Source: Candidatus Zhuqueibacterota bacterium (GTDB taxonomy: Bacteria > Zhuqueibacterota > Zhuqueibacteria > Oceanimicrobiales > Oceanimicrobiaceae). Taken from it: a stretch of DNA of 64,000 nt. The DNA lies in NCBI GenBank assembly GCA_029261995.1, contig JAJDAF010000008.1, forward strand, positions 141,021-205,020. Reading direction: 5' to 3'. Made by a program: the position numbers and the translations under genes. Below, in pieces: positions 53,759 to 62,934 of the stretch. Numbering within the stretch: position 1 is the first letter of the stretch; each line of letters opens with the position of its first letter. The notes under the pieces are model-generated. The model worked only from the letters and a program-made list of their open reading frames with translations. It did not search any database and had not been told where the DNA came from.

Positions 53759-54283
53759 CTACAAAGAGCACATTCTGACGACCGAGAATTGACATTTTAG
53801 CCGCCCGTCAGGCTCGCCTGCAGCGGTTAGATAAAGATGCCGAACCCGCGTCAGGCGGTCCCGGGATTCGAGTTGGCTAACGAAGGCCATCAAATGAGGC
53901 AGTTGCCCACGACAGTCGATCTTTACTTCAAGCGCCAAATGGCCGCTGGCCGCTTTGCGTCCCGGCGATGTTCGCACCGGCTGAAAGCGGTGAATCTCGA
54001 CGCTCCCTTTGGCCGCATCGATGTCGCGCAGGAATTGTGCGGTGAGACCGCTTGGCGACTGAGTGGGTTTTTCTGGGTCGCCCGTGCTTGCGGCGTCTCC
54101 TGCTCTCGCAACCACGCTTAGCATGGCCGCAATCTTGACGTGTTTCTGTGAGATGGCAAGGTCGGTTTGCTGCAGGCCGCCTACTAGGGGAGAGAATATC
54201 CACTGCACCATGGCATATAGAACTATCGTGCTCAATGCCACGGCCGCCAGAATTTTCTCGCGTCGGTTAAGCTGCCTAGTCAT
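53759..54283 (-). CDS. gspM: Type II secretion GspM/PilO-like protein
   Basis: 174 residues: short cytoplasmic N-terminus, membrane helix near 13-30 (KILAAVALSTIVLYAMVQWI) and a ferredoxin-like periplasmic domain (LALEVKIDCRGQLPHLMAFVSQLESR). It partners with GspL in the platform. It overlaps gspL by 4 bp. Confidence 0.8.
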   Translation of the reverse strand: MTRQLNRREKILAAVALSTIVLYAMVQWIFSPLVGGLQQTDLAISQKHVKIAAMLSVVARAGDAASTGDPEKPTQSPSGLTAQFLRDIDAAKGSVEIHRFQPVRTSPGRKAASGHLALEVKIDCRGQLPHLMAFVSQLESRDRLTRVRHLYLTAAGEPDGRLKCQFSVVRMCSL

Positions 54284-55917
54284 TTGCCGTCCTCCGCTGC
54301 TTGCGACTGTTTTTGCAGGCGCACTTGCATCTCAAACTCGATCTGCTGTTTCTGGGCGCGCGTCTGCCGTTTGTCTGCTGAGATAATGACCGCCTCACCC
54401 AGATTGGTTTGCGTGGCCAGCGTTGAAGGCAGGTTGAAGACATCGGCGAGGTTGCTCGCGATTCCGTGAACCAAGAATTTTTCTCCACGCACAAAGGTTA
54501 CGGACCTGAGTTCGACGCCAGGGGGCAGTTTTTCAAGCAGTTGCGCCAGAAGAAAAGCGGTCGGCGTCGTTGAGATCAATTGCTCTTCCAACCTCTTTTC
54601 GGCTTGCTTCTTTGTGTTGATTGTCTGAACCCCCGGCTGCAATGCCAGGACTTTTTCCGTCAGGTGGGACTGCAACTGCAAGCGCTGCTCTCCGGCATAC
54701 CAGAGTGCCCCGGCGGCCATGCCGACTAGATAGAGCACGACAAACCCGGCATGCACGACTCTTCTTGTGACATTCTGCCGGCGCCTCTTCTTCTGCTCCT
54801 GGTCAGGCAGCAGGTTCATCAACTCATGCTCCCGTGCGCCGGCCATGCCAAGCAACGTTGAAATCGAGAACCAGTGTTGCCGCGTTGCTTTGTTGGTGCT
54901 GGTGTCGAGATGACCCAGCGGCATTGTCAAGTCAAACCAGGTGACCGGCAGACCGGTGCACTTCTCCATGCTCCGGGTCAGGTTCTCGGCGCGTGGAAGC
55001 CAGCCGGTGAGGGCGATATGCTCGACCGCCGGTTGCGACTCGGTCTCGTTAAAAACCGCAATAGTGTCGGTGATGCCGGTTGAAAGTTCATCGATCCAGT
55101 TGTCGTATTCAGCTTGCCGCTGTGGGCCAACCATGCGTTCCATCAGGTCTTCCACACCTCTGCCGACGCTGCGGCAGAAGAGAAGGGTGTCTCGGTTAAT
55201 GATGATGACGTTGGTTGCGGAAAAATCCACATCCACCAAGGCCATGCATTTCGATTGCAGTTCAGGAAGATCTTTCAGGAAGAGCAAGAACGAATGATAA
55301 ATGGCCTCGATGTTGAGCCGGACCTCATCGACGATGATTCCGGCCCTGTCGCAGAAGTCCAGGTAATTCCGGATTTCATGCTTGTGGGCGACGACCACCA
55401 TGACCCTGGCAAATCCATCCTCATCCCGGCCAACAACACGTACATCGTACACAACCTGTTGTGTGTCGATTGGCATCTCATTGCTCAGGTGGAAGAATGC
55501 CATCTGGCGAAGTTCTGCGGTATCGTGGCTCGGCAGCCGCAGCACTTTCGCGTGCACACGGTGGCGAGGAATTGAAATGGTCGCATGCGCGCCGGGCTTA
55601 AGCCCCATTTCATCCATCTGCTCGCGCAACACCCGGTGAATTTCTTCATCTGTATTTTCAGACAGGAATTTGACTTTCAGAAATCTAACGTCTTCGGTCA
55701 GGGATGGTCCGGTTACGCGGATGAACTTGATCAGGTTGCGGTCAAACTCGATGCCGAGGAAAGTCTTTCCGCGTGGAAGAAATTCACGAGTCCAGCCGGC
55801 GGCCTTGCTGGCAACTTCCACTTCCGGCCATAGTGTCCGGGGTGTTTTGATCAAGCCGGGCCGAGCCCGCTGTGGGGTAGACAGGTCCAACGCCGGTCGT
55901 GTGAGATTATCGCTCAT
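54280..55917 (-). CDS. gspL: Type II secretion GspL-like platform protein (PilM-PilN fusion type)
   Basis: 545 residues with an actin-like PilM domain at about 50-370 (LGIEFDRNLIKFIRVTG at the start, VDVDFSATNVIIINRD in the core), a membrane helix near 390-410 and a PilN-like coiled/ferredoxin domain to the end (SVTFVRGEKFLVHGIAS). This layout equals GspL, which binds the GspE ATPase and GspM. It overlaps gspK by 11 bp and gspM by 4 bp. Confidence 0.85.
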   Translation of the reverse strand: MSDNLTRPALDLSTPQRARPGLIKTPRTLWPEVEVASKAAGWTREFLPRGKTFLGIEFDRNLIKFIRVTGPSLTEDVRFLKVKFLSENTDEEIHRVLREQMDEMGLKPGAHATISIPRHRVHAKVLRLPSHDTAELRQMAFFHLSNEMPIDTQQVVYDVRVVGRDEDGFARVMVVVAHKHEIRNYLDFCDRAGIIVDEVRLNIEAIYHSFLLFLKDLPELQSKCMALVDVDFSATNVIIINRDTLLFCRSVGRGVEDLMERMVGPQRQAEYDNWIDELSTGITDTIAVFNETESQPAVEHIALTGWLPRAENLTRSMEKCTGLPVTWFDLTMPLGHLDTSTNKATRQHWFSISTLLGMAGAREHELMNLLPDQEQKKRRRQNVTRRVVHAGFVVLYLVGMAAGALWYAGEQRLQLQSHLTEKVLALQPGVQTINTKKQAEKRLEEQLISTTPTAFLLAQLLEKLPPGVELRSVTFVRGEKFLVHGIASNLADVFNLPSTLATQTNLGEAVIISADKRQTRAQKQQIEFEMQVRLQKQSQAAEDGK

Positions 55918-56902
55918 GCCAAGCCACTATTTTGAAGATACCCGGTCCAGATTGCGCGACTGTGGCGACCACCTGTTTGCGAACCTGTCCGGCGCCGGCA
56001 ATGCCGGATGACTGAATTGTGAAATGAGTTGAATGCACGCCAAGATCGCCCTCAGAAACCAATCGGTTGAGCAGAGCTTGCTCCGTGGGCCGCAGCCGAA
56101 TACGTTTGGTCAATTCGACGACCAGATTAGCAGGGCTTGAGAACACATGGTCGTCGGCGGTCATGGCAGCGCCATCGTTGCCCAGTCTGAGATCGATGAT
56201 ATCCCGAGCTGCCTGTTTCGACAAGCCGAGATAAGTTAGAACCGTGCGCGAGGCCGTGTTGATATTTACAGGGCCCTCCCCGTAAACCGTAATCCAGGGA
56301 GCCAGCTCGGCCAGGTCATCATCCGTGAAATCTTTAACTAGCAGTAACTCCTCGACAAAATCTAAGGCAGCATCCTTGCAGGAGTAAGCCGAATTCTCTT
56401 TGTAATACTCTGTCTCGGCTCCGCCAATGCGGATTTCGCTGTCTGCGTCGCGCCAATCCATCAGTGCCGCGACCTTGCTGTCCGTCATGCCTGGTAAGCG
56501 AGCCAGCGTCGCCTTTGCCGCCGAATTGATGTTGATCTTGCGGTTTTCATCGGTCACTCCGGGGATGAATCCCTGTTCCCCTGCTGAAGAGGCCGAGGTG
56601 TAGCCGACCTCGAAGTAGCCGCTTCCACACTCAACATGCTCGAAAAGTGCGGCACTGTTTGCCCAGTCCTGGTCAGACGCGTGGTGATTCTCGGTACTGT
56701 CCGTCGTTGCGCTCTGTTGCAAAACCGAGATGGCCTGGTAGACACCAGCCCGGGCAAGCCAACGCGCTTCCGCGGCCCGCTGAGCGTAGGCATCTACCCT
56801 TAGTCCAACCACGGCATCTCGCACGAGTCCGACGGTCAGAAGGCTAAGCAGAGCCAGAAGCCACAGCGCGGTAATCGACACGCCGCCTTGTTCGTTATTC
56901 AA
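55907..56902 (-). CDS. gspK: Type II secretion minor pseudopilin GspK
   Basis: The start is TTG at 56902, with AGGAG upstream and an 8-bp overlap with gspJ; the longer frame from 56977 adds an implausible hydrophilic N-terminus. 331 residues: prepilin-like hydrophobic helix (ALWLLALLSLLTVGLV), then SAM-like helix-hairpin-helix parts such as NINSAAKATLARLPGM and NINTASRTVLTYLGLS. GspK caps the pseudopilus with GspI and GspJ. Confidence 0.87.
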   Translation of the reverse strand: MNNEQGGVSITALWLLALLSLLTVGLVRDAVVGLRVDAYAQRAAEARWLARAGVYQAISVLQQSATTDSTENHHASDQDWANSAALFEHVECGSGYFEVGYTSASSAGEQGFIPGVTDENRKININSAAKATLARLPGMTDSKVAALMDWRDADSEIRIGGAETEYYKENSAYSCKDAALDFVEELLLVKDFTDDDLAELAPWITVYGEGPVNINTASRTVLTYLGLSKQAARDIIDLRLGNDGAAMTADDHVFSSPANLVVELTKRIRLRPTEQALLNRLVSEGDLGVHSTHFTIQSSGIAGAGQVRKQVVATVAQSGPGIFKIVAWHER

Positions 56903-57521
56903 CCTGCGTCTCCTGGTTGACGGATTTTTTCGTAATGGCTGACCGCAACGGCATTGTAATCTCAAGTCCATTGACAAGCCCCGCAGCCGTAAGCCGTACG
57001 GAAATCGCGGCAGGCATTCTTTCCAAGTCGGTCCACTGGTCGAGCCAGATGAAGCCTGCTGCCTCTGGCTCCAGGAATTGGACCTGCAAGCCCGTGACCT
57101 GAGACAGAATCGTTTCTCTGTTTGTCATATCTCTGAAGTCAAATGTCGTTCTCACAAGATCACCGAGGGCGCCGGCATGTTCCCAGCTTAGCGCATAAGT
57201 TACCCGCATGGGTTGAAAATGGGACTGAGACGTTGGCGCCTTAATGGTGAAGCTTAGTGAGTCCGCGTTTCCTTTCAGCGGACCGAGTGTAAAAGGCAAG
57301 ATTGCCGCCAAGTCGGCCTGCAATGTTATCTCGGCCTGACGGGCTTCAAGTTTGCGCTCGGTGTGTTCTTTGGTGCTTGTGCGGGCCGCAATGCCCCGCC
57401 GAGTGAGGGTCAGGATGCCGACTCCGACGATAGCAAATACGGTCATCGCAACCAGGACTTCAACCAGGGTGAAGCCGTCTTCACGTAGCAGGCCGTTTTT
57501 AGTCTGTGGATTTTTCATCAT
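56895..57521 (-). CDS. gspJ: Type II secretion minor pseudopilin GspJ
   Basis: 208 residues with a prepilin N-terminus, GFTLVEVLVAMTVFAIVGVG, preceded by a short basic leader. The C-terminal half is beta-rich with LQVQFLEPEAAGFIWLDQW. It overlaps gspI by 23 bp and gspK by 8 bp. Confidence 0.88.
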   Translation of the reverse strand: MMKNPQTKNGLLREDGFTLVEVLVAMTVFAIVGVGILTLTRRGIAARTSTKEHTERKLEARQAEITLQADLAAILPFTLGPLKGNADSLSFTIKAPTSQSHFQPMRVTYALSWEHAGALGDLVRTTFDFRDMTNRETILSQVTGLQVQFLEPEAAGFIWLDQWTDLERMPAAISVRLTAAGLVNGLEITMPLRSAITKKSVNQETQVE

Positions 57522-57900
57522 CGATCATCGGCTGGTCTGGCAGCAAGGTTGTGAGCGTCAAAGACCCGGATTTGCCTCTGTTCTCCCACGTCACGGTCAC
57601 GGAGATTTGCTCAAGAGCTGGGTCGCTCAGCCATTCAGAGCGCATCGCCTGATAATTGAACCCATCGATTTGTCCTGACTCAGGCAACGCTGTCAGAGCT
57701 TCGCCGGTCAGCGCAGCGATTTCGTACCTGGCAAGAATCTTCTCAGCGACTTGCTGCGCCGGTCCATACATGTGTTCGCGCAACTGAACGGAGCGCAGGG
57801 ATTCTTGCGATGCAGTAAGAAGCGCGACGATGCCGACGGACAGGATGGTCACGGACAAAAGCGCTTCGAAGAGAATGTAGCCTCGTTCATTCACCAGCAT
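57499..57900 (-). CDS. gspI: Type II secretion minor pseudopilin GspI
   Basis: 133 residues beginning with a short leader and the prepilin helix GYILFEALLSVTILSVGIVA, whose +5 Glu is the conserved one. It overlaps gspH and gspJ. Forms the tip complex with GspJ and GspK. Confidence 0.87.
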   Translation of the reverse strand: MLVNERGYILFEALLSVTILSVGIVALLTASQESLRSVQLREHMYGPAQQVAEKILARYEIAALTGEALTALPESGQIDGFNYQAMRSEWLSDPALEQISVTVTWENRGKSGSLTLTTLLPDQPMIDDEKSTD

Positions 57901-58369
57901 TCACCATCTCGTGGATCGTGACTGATTTTCCTGCCATCCGAATCTCAAAGAGTCTGTTTTGGGCATCGGTCAGAATGAGAGTTCCGGTGGTTTGGCTCCC
58001 CGCCGGCGTCCATTCGAAAGCTTGTCCAGGCGGGCTCAGGGTTGTTTCCGTCGCCATCGGGTTGTCGATCTCAACCTGCCACGCTTCGGATGACCGCAGA
58101 CTTGGCCGGTTGCCAGATTCGAGTGACAGGCGTTCAACCGTGTAGCCCAACCCATTGTCCCATACCCGCATCCGTCGTGCCGAACCCGATAGAATGGCCC
58201 GGTGCCGGCATAAAACCAGATCAGCGGCAACGTCTTCTGCGACACTCTTGCTGCGCAAATTCTTGAAAGAGCGCGCCAGCTTCGGCGTTGATGCCATCAA
58301 AACCAGGCCGAGGATGAGCATCGTTAGACACAGTTCTATCAGGGTCAGGCCGCTCTCATTATTGAGCAT
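57887..58369 (-). CDS. gspH: Type II secretion minor pseudopilin GspH
   Basis: Start at 58369 (GGGAG upstream) gives a short leader and the prepilin helix GLTLIELCLTMLILGLVLM; a longer frame to 58480 is not used. 160 residues with a GspH-like beta domain (RMRVWDNGLGYTVERL). It overlaps gspG by 11 bp and gspI by 14 bp. Confidence 0.87.
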   Translation of the reverse strand: MLNNESGLTLIELCLTMLILGLVLMASTPKLARSFKNLRSKSVAEDVAADLVLCRHRAILSGSARRMRVWDNGLGYTVERLSLESGNRPSLRSSEAWQVEIDNPMATETTLSPPGQAFEWTPAGSQTTGTLILTDAQNRLFEIRMAGKSVTIHEMVNAGE

Positions 58370-58811
58370 GCTGCTCTCCCGATTCCCAATTCGTGACGTC
58401 ATCTCCGCCACCCTTTTCCCTGTCCGGCCCGGTTGAAAACAGATCGTAGCTGTCGAGATTGTGTTCGCCGGGCGCAACATAAACGTACGCCTGTCCCCAG
58501 GGGTCTTTTAACTTCGTGTTGCTTTTCAAATAGGGACCGTTCCACGAAATTGGTTCAGGCGAGGTTTCGGGCTTTTTGATGAGTGCATCGATTCCCTGTT
58601 CCGTGCTGGGATAGACGCCGTTATCCAGATAATAGAGTTCAATAGCCGTGGCGATGTTGGCCCTGATATCCGCGCTTGCCGCGGCTCTGCGTGCCTGCTC
58701 GGTCCGGCCGGAAAACTGCGGCACCACCAGTGCCACCAGAACACCGAGGATGATGACTACAAGCATCACTTCGATCAGTGTCAGTCCACGTTCATTTTTT
58801 AGAAATCTCAT
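58359..58811 (-). CDS. gspG: Type II secretion major pseudopilin GspG
   Basis: Start at 58811 (GGAG 8 bp upstream) gives MRFLKNERG followed by LTLIEVMLVVIILGVLVALV. 150 residues. GspG features are NGVYPSTEQGIDALIKKP and the C-terminal calcium-loop type DLFSTGPDREKGGGDD. Forms the pseudopilus fibre after cleavage by GspO. Confidence 0.94.
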   Translation of the reverse strand: MRFLKNERGLTLIEVMLVVIILGVLVALVVPQFSGRTEQARRAAASADIRANIATAIELYYLDNGVYPSTEQGIDALIKKPETSPEPISWNGPYLKSNTKLKDPWGQAYVYVAPGEHNLDSYDLFSTGPDREKGGGDDVTNWESGEQHAQ

Positions 58812-58816
58812 GCTTG

Positions 58817-59593
58817 TTACTCCGAAATATCCAGAATCCACGTGATCAACTCACCTTGCCAAAGCAGGACGGTGAATGCGCCGGCAGCAAGGAACGGCCC
58901 GAATGGCACCTTGCGCGCCGACAAAGATGCGCCTTTTAGGAGCATGCCGGCAGACCCGACAACTGTGCCTGCAAAGGCAGCAAGGGTCACCGCCAGCAGC
59001 CCGCCCTCCCAGCCGAGGAAGGTGCCAATCATCGCCGCTAGCTTGATATCCCCGCCTCCCATGGCTTCAGGCCTCTTCAATAGCCTTGCGCTCAGCCAGC
59101 CACTGAAGTAGAGGAAACCGCCGCAGACAAACAGGCCGACCAGCCCGCCGGCAAGCCCTTTCGCAGGCATCGACCAGGAAAGTGCCAGACCCAACACCAT
59201 CCCCGGCAGGGTAATCTTGTCCGGGATGATGCGGTGATACAGATCGACGGTAGCCGCAGCCACCAGCAGTGCTACAAAGAGCGCGGCGGCCAGAAACTGG
59301 ATGTCTGGACCAAAACGCCACAACAGAACCGCGAAAAGAGCGCCGGTCAGCGCCTCGAGCGCCGGATAACGTCGCGGAATCCTGGACCCACAGCAACGAC
59401 TGCGACCACCCAGACAGAAATAGCCCAGAAGCGGGAGTTTTTGAAGCCAGGTCAACGACATTCCGCAAGCGTCACAGCGAGAGAATCCGAGGGCTACCGG
59501 CTGCTGCCGCGGAATTCGATAGACACAAACGCCGGCAAAGCTGCCGATGGCGGAGCCCAACAAGAAGGTGGTGATGTAGGCCAGGTTCGTCAT
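58817..59593 (-). CDS. gspO: Prepilin peptidase GspO/PilD
   Basis: 258 residues, A24 aspartyl family. N-terminal cytoplasmic zinc site with four cysteines (RCDACGMSL ... RCCGSRIPRRYP), then membrane helices, the first catalytic Asp in AAATVDLYHRIIPDKITLPG, and GGGDIKLAAMIG for the second. Cleaves and N-methylates the pseudopilins GspG-K. It lies between gspF and gspG. Confidence 0.93.
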   Translation of the reverse strand: MTNLAYITTFLLGSAIGSFAGVCVYRIPRQQPVALGFSRCDACGMSLTWLQKLPLLGYFCLGGRSRCCGSRIPRRYPALEALTGALFAVLLWRFGPDIQFLAAALFVALLVAAATVDLYHRIIPDKITLPGMVLGLALSWSMPAKGLAGGLVGLFVCGGFLYFSGWLSARLLKRPEAMGGGDIKLAAMIGTFLGWEGGLLAVTLAAFAGTVVGSAGMLLKGASLSARKVPFGPFLAAGAFTVLLWQGELITWILDISE

Positions 59594-60802
59594 CTACTGC
59601 ACCGCGAAATCCATTTGAAAGATAGGCATCATCATTGCGAAAACGATGAAACCGATCGCCACGCCCAGGATAAGAATCATCCCTGGCTCGATCAGTTTTG
59701 TGAATAACGTCACCCGCCGTTCTACCTCTTTTGCGCTTGAGATGGCAATTCGTTGCAGCGCGGTTTCAAGTTGATTGGTGAACTCCGCCGTTGCTATCAT
59801 TTGGCCCAGCAAGCGAGGCAGCAAAGTTGAATTCGAAAGACTTGCGCCCATCCGCTCACCGCGACGAACAGCGTCGGCGGTCAACTGAAACTCGCGTTGC
59901 AGAACCAAATTATTGCAGGATGCCACTACGACATCCAAAGCCCTGTCGATAGGTACGGCGTGGCTGAGCAACGCACTCAGGGTCTGGGTGAACTGGGCGA
60001 CTTCTGCTTGAATGATGAGCGCCCCCAGGAACGGGATGCGGAGTTTGAGACGGTCAATTTTGACACGAAATGTCTGGTTGGCGAGCTTGATTTTGAACAC
60101 GAGGGCCAATGCTGCAATCATCGTCCCGACGACGACTCCGTGGGCCGTGAAGAAATCTGACATCGACATGAGCATGCGGGTTGGCAACGGCAATGTTTGC
60201 CCAATGTCCGCAAACATTTGCACGATGTTTGGAACTACAAAAGTGAGCAGCAGCACCAGTGTCACCACCCCCATGCCGAACATGAGTACAGGGTAGGCCA
60301 TCGCAGCACGAACCTGGTTCTTGACCTCATCCTTCTTCTCGAGATTGTCAGCGAGATGGCCGAGCACGAGAGGCAGCATTCCGCCGGTTTCACCGGCACG
60401 CAGCATGTTGACGTAAAGACCAGAGAACATTTTGGGCCAGGCTGTGCATGCTTCAGACAATTGATGGCCGTCCTGCAAGCGCATCAACAGGTCCTCAATA
60501 ATGTGCTTCAAAAGGGTGTCTTCCGTTTGAGTCTTCATCAACTGCATAGCGGAAAACGTCGTCATGCCGGCCTCCAGCATGTTGGCAAGCTGACGTGTAA
60601 AGAACAACAGGGAGTTGCGTGCGGAGCGATTTTTGAACAGGTTTCGATGTCGGCGAGTGTCGTCTTCCACCAGGTGAATTTCCAGTGGGAACAATCCGTC
60701 GTTGCTGAGCAGGCCAGCCAGAGCATCGTGAGTCTCAGCCTGCATTTCTCCCCGCACCAACTCCGATGGGGAAGCTTTGGCGACATACTTAAACCGCGGC
60801 AT
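59594..60802 (-). CDS. gspF: Type II secretion inner-membrane platform protein GspF
   Basis: 402 residues with the duplicated GspF/PilC cytoplasmic domain (FTRQLANMLEAGMTTFSAM and FTQTLSALLSHAVPIDRAL) and three membrane helices. The C-terminus has EPGMILILGVAIGFIVFAM. It starts 3 bp after gspE ends. Confidence 0.94.
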   Translation of the reverse strand: MPRFKYVAKASPSELVRGEMQAETHDALAGLLSNDGLFPLEIHLVEDDTRRHRNLFKNRSARNSLLFFTRQLANMLEAGMTTFSAMQLMKTQTEDTLLKHIIEDLLMRLQDGHQLSEACTAWPKMFSGLYVNMLRAGETGGMLPLVLGHLADNLEKKDEVKNQVRAAMAYPVLMFGMGVVTLVLLLTFVVPNIVQMFADIGQTLPLPTRMLMSMSDFFTAHGVVVGTMIAALALVFKIKLANQTFRVKIDRLKLRIPFLGALIIQAEVAQFTQTLSALLSHAVPIDRALDVVVASCNNLVLQREFQLTADAVRRGERMGASLSNSTLLPRLLGQMIATAEFTNQLETALQRIAISSAKEVERRVTLFTKLIEPGMILILGVAIGFIVFAMMMPIFQMDFAVQ

Positions 60803-60804
60803 GG

Positions 60805-62454
60805 CTAGTTCACCGTGTCCTGCGTGACGCGTAAGATTTCCTCGACGGTCGTCACGCCTCGCTTTATTTTCTCAATGCCGTTCTGACGCAGGCTGACCAT
60901 GCCTTTTGCCAGGGCGATGTCGCGCAGCTTGTTTGCCGGAGTCTTGTCCGCAATGTGATTTCTAATCTCATCGTCAACTGGCAAGAATTCATATAGCGCA
61001 GTTCTGCCCCAGTATCCACTTTGCTTGCAGTGTGAACAACCGAGCCCGATAAACCGTACTGCGTTCTCACCGAGCAGCCGTTTGGAAAGTGCGGCCATCC
61101 CGTTGTCGCCAACTTCTACTGTCTTGCAGTTTGGGCATACTACACGTACCAGCCTTTGCGCGATGATGCATTCGACCGACGCCGCGATTAAGTAAGGTTC
61201 AACACCCATGTTGGTCAGTCGCGCGACGGCGCTGGTGGCGTCATTGGTGTGCAGGGTACTGAAAACCAGGTGCCCGGTCATGGCGACTTGAATGGTCACC
61301 TCAGCGGTTTCGTGGTCACGAATCTCACCCACCAGCATGACATCGGGGTCGTGGCGCAGCATGGAACGCAAGCCTTTTGCGAAGGAAAGGCCAATCTGCG
61401 GATTTACCTGAACTTGTGTGATGCCCTGCAATTGATACTCAATCGGGTCTTCAACGGTGATGATCTTGCGGTCTGCTTGGTTGAGCCGGTTCAGGCAGGA
61501 GTAGAGTGTGGTTGTTTTGCCGCTGCCAGTGGGGCCGGTAAGCAAGACGATACCGTGTGGCTTCTTGATTTGCTCACCGAGCGTCTCTAAATCCCGAGGA
61601 ATCAGACCGAGCGTGGCGAGATCGAGAGAGACCTGATCGCCGTTTAAAATCCGCAGGTTGACCGACTCACCGAAAGGTGTCGGCAGGATTGAAATGCGCA
61701 GGTCAAGCTCGCTGGCGCCTGTTCTGACCTTGATTCGGCCGTCCTGCGGCAGGCGCTGTTCCGCGATATTGAGGTTCGCCATGATCTTGATGCGCGAGAC
61801 AATGGCCGCGTGCAAATGCTGCAGTTCTGGTGGCACGGGCACTTCGTAGAGGATGCCGTCAATGCGATACCTGATTCGCAGACTCGATTCCGACGGCTCA
61901 ATGTGAATGTCAGTTGCACGCTCCTGGAAAGATTCAATGAGCAATTCGTTGACAAACCTGACGATGCTCGCTTCTTCACCTGGTGCGTCGAGGTCAGAGG
62001 TCGAGCCCGATGTCAGGTCCACGAAGTTGTCCTGATCACCGCTGGTGACCATACGGCCTACGGTTTCGGCGCCAACCCCGTAGATCGCCCGCAGAGCATC
62101 ATCTATCTGCCCGGGATCAGCCTTGCGAGCTACCAGCGTGGCGGATGTCGCCCACTGAATTTCGTCAAGTAGTCCGACGTTGCCCGGGTCGGCGATGGCA
62201 ATTTGAAGTTTACCCTGAGCCTGTCCAAGCGGGACAATCTTGTAGCGACACGCAATTGTGGGTGGGATGAGTTTGCCCAGTGCTCGGATATCTGCTGTTG
62301 CGAGCAGGTTTGGCAAATTGACTAATTCAGCAGGGTGCACCACTTTTTGTTGCAGTTCCTGAGGGTGCTTTTTACCCGCATTTGGTTCAGATGATGTGAC
62401 CTCCCTTTCTCTTTTTGTGCGTCCGGCCTTGTTGTGGTTGACCAGCACTTCCAC
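60805..62454 (-). CDS. gspE: Type II secretion ATPase GspE
   Basis: Start proposed at GTG 62454 with AGGAG 4 bp upstream (another GTG at 62448 is 10 bp from it); the frame runs to TTG 62520 without a ribosome binding site. Order: N-terminal MshEN-like domain, then Walker A GPTGSGKTT, Asp box, Walker B (MLVGEIRDHETA), His box (GHLVFSTLHTNDA) and a four-cysteine zinc site (CPNC ... CSHC). Energises pseudopilus assembly. First gene of the operon. Confidence 0.93.
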   Translation of the reverse strand: MEVLVNHNKAGRTKREREVTSSEPNAGKKHPQELQQKVVHPAELVNLPNLLATADIRALGKLIPPTIACRYKIVPLGQAQGKLQIAIADPGNVGLLDEIQWATSATLVARKADPGQIDDALRAIYGVGAETVGRMVTSGDQDNFVDLTSGSTSDLDAPGEEASIVRFVNELLIESFQERATDIHIEPSESSLRIRYRIDGILYEVPVPPELQHLHAAIVSRIKIMANLNIAEQRLPQDGRIKVRTGASELDLRISILPTPFGESVNLRILNGDQVSLDLATLGLIPRDLETLGEQIKKPHGIVLLTGPTGSGKTTTLYSCLNRLNQADRKIITVEDPIEYQLQGITQVQVNPQIGLSFAKGLRSMLRHDPDVMLVGEIRDHETAEVTIQVAMTGHLVFSTLHTNDATSAVARLTNMGVEPYLIAASVECIIAQRLVRVVCPNCKTVEVGDNGMAALSKRLLGENAVRFIGLGCSHCKQSGYWGRTALYEFLPVDDEIRNHIADKTPANKLRDIALAKGMVSLRQNGIEKIKRGVTTVEEILRVTQDTVN

Positions 62455-62934
62455 TTTACTCCTATCCTTTGTTGATTTCTCGAGAGCACAAGAAAGAGCT
62501 TGTGATCGAGGTTGTGGCAACGCAAATTACTGTCTGCAAGTCTCTGCGTGAAAACCATACAAGAACATAAAAGCTAACTGGATAGCTGCAGGATTAATTG
62601 TATCCCATGTAGATTAAAATTCGTTAATCGCGTCAGTATCCAGAGAACTCCTGGAAGTTTTTTGTCGTGCCAAGTTTGGAGGAACTGGCCATCACGTTTA
62701 TGGGTCTGAACGGGCTACAAGAAAATCTCAGCCGCGCAATTAAAGTTACAGAATAGTTGGTCTACTTGTAACTGGTATTGGAACAGATAAAAATGGCACC
62801 AAGATTGCACTCGCATCACGGATGCGAGTGGAACCTCGCTCGTTAAACTCCAATCTCGGGCACGCCGCGCAACACTATATAGACATGCCGTTTGCTGGCG
62901 CGCAAAATTTCTCAACAAACTTCCGGATATTCTC
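62455..62934. other. Divergent intergenic region between the T2SS operon and the multihaem lipoprotein
   Basis: About 480 bp that must hold promoters for both directions. It contains the perfect hairpin at 62808-62830. No further gene is seen in it. Confidence 0.55.
62808..62830. promoter_or_regulatory. Perfect 10-bp palindrome in the divergent control region
   Basis: CACTCGCATC, a 3-base ACG loop and GATGCGAGTG (62808-62830). No T-run follows on either strand, so it is unlikely to be a terminator; it could be an operator or a 5' stem in the cytochrome transcript. The function is inferred. Confidence 0.4.
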
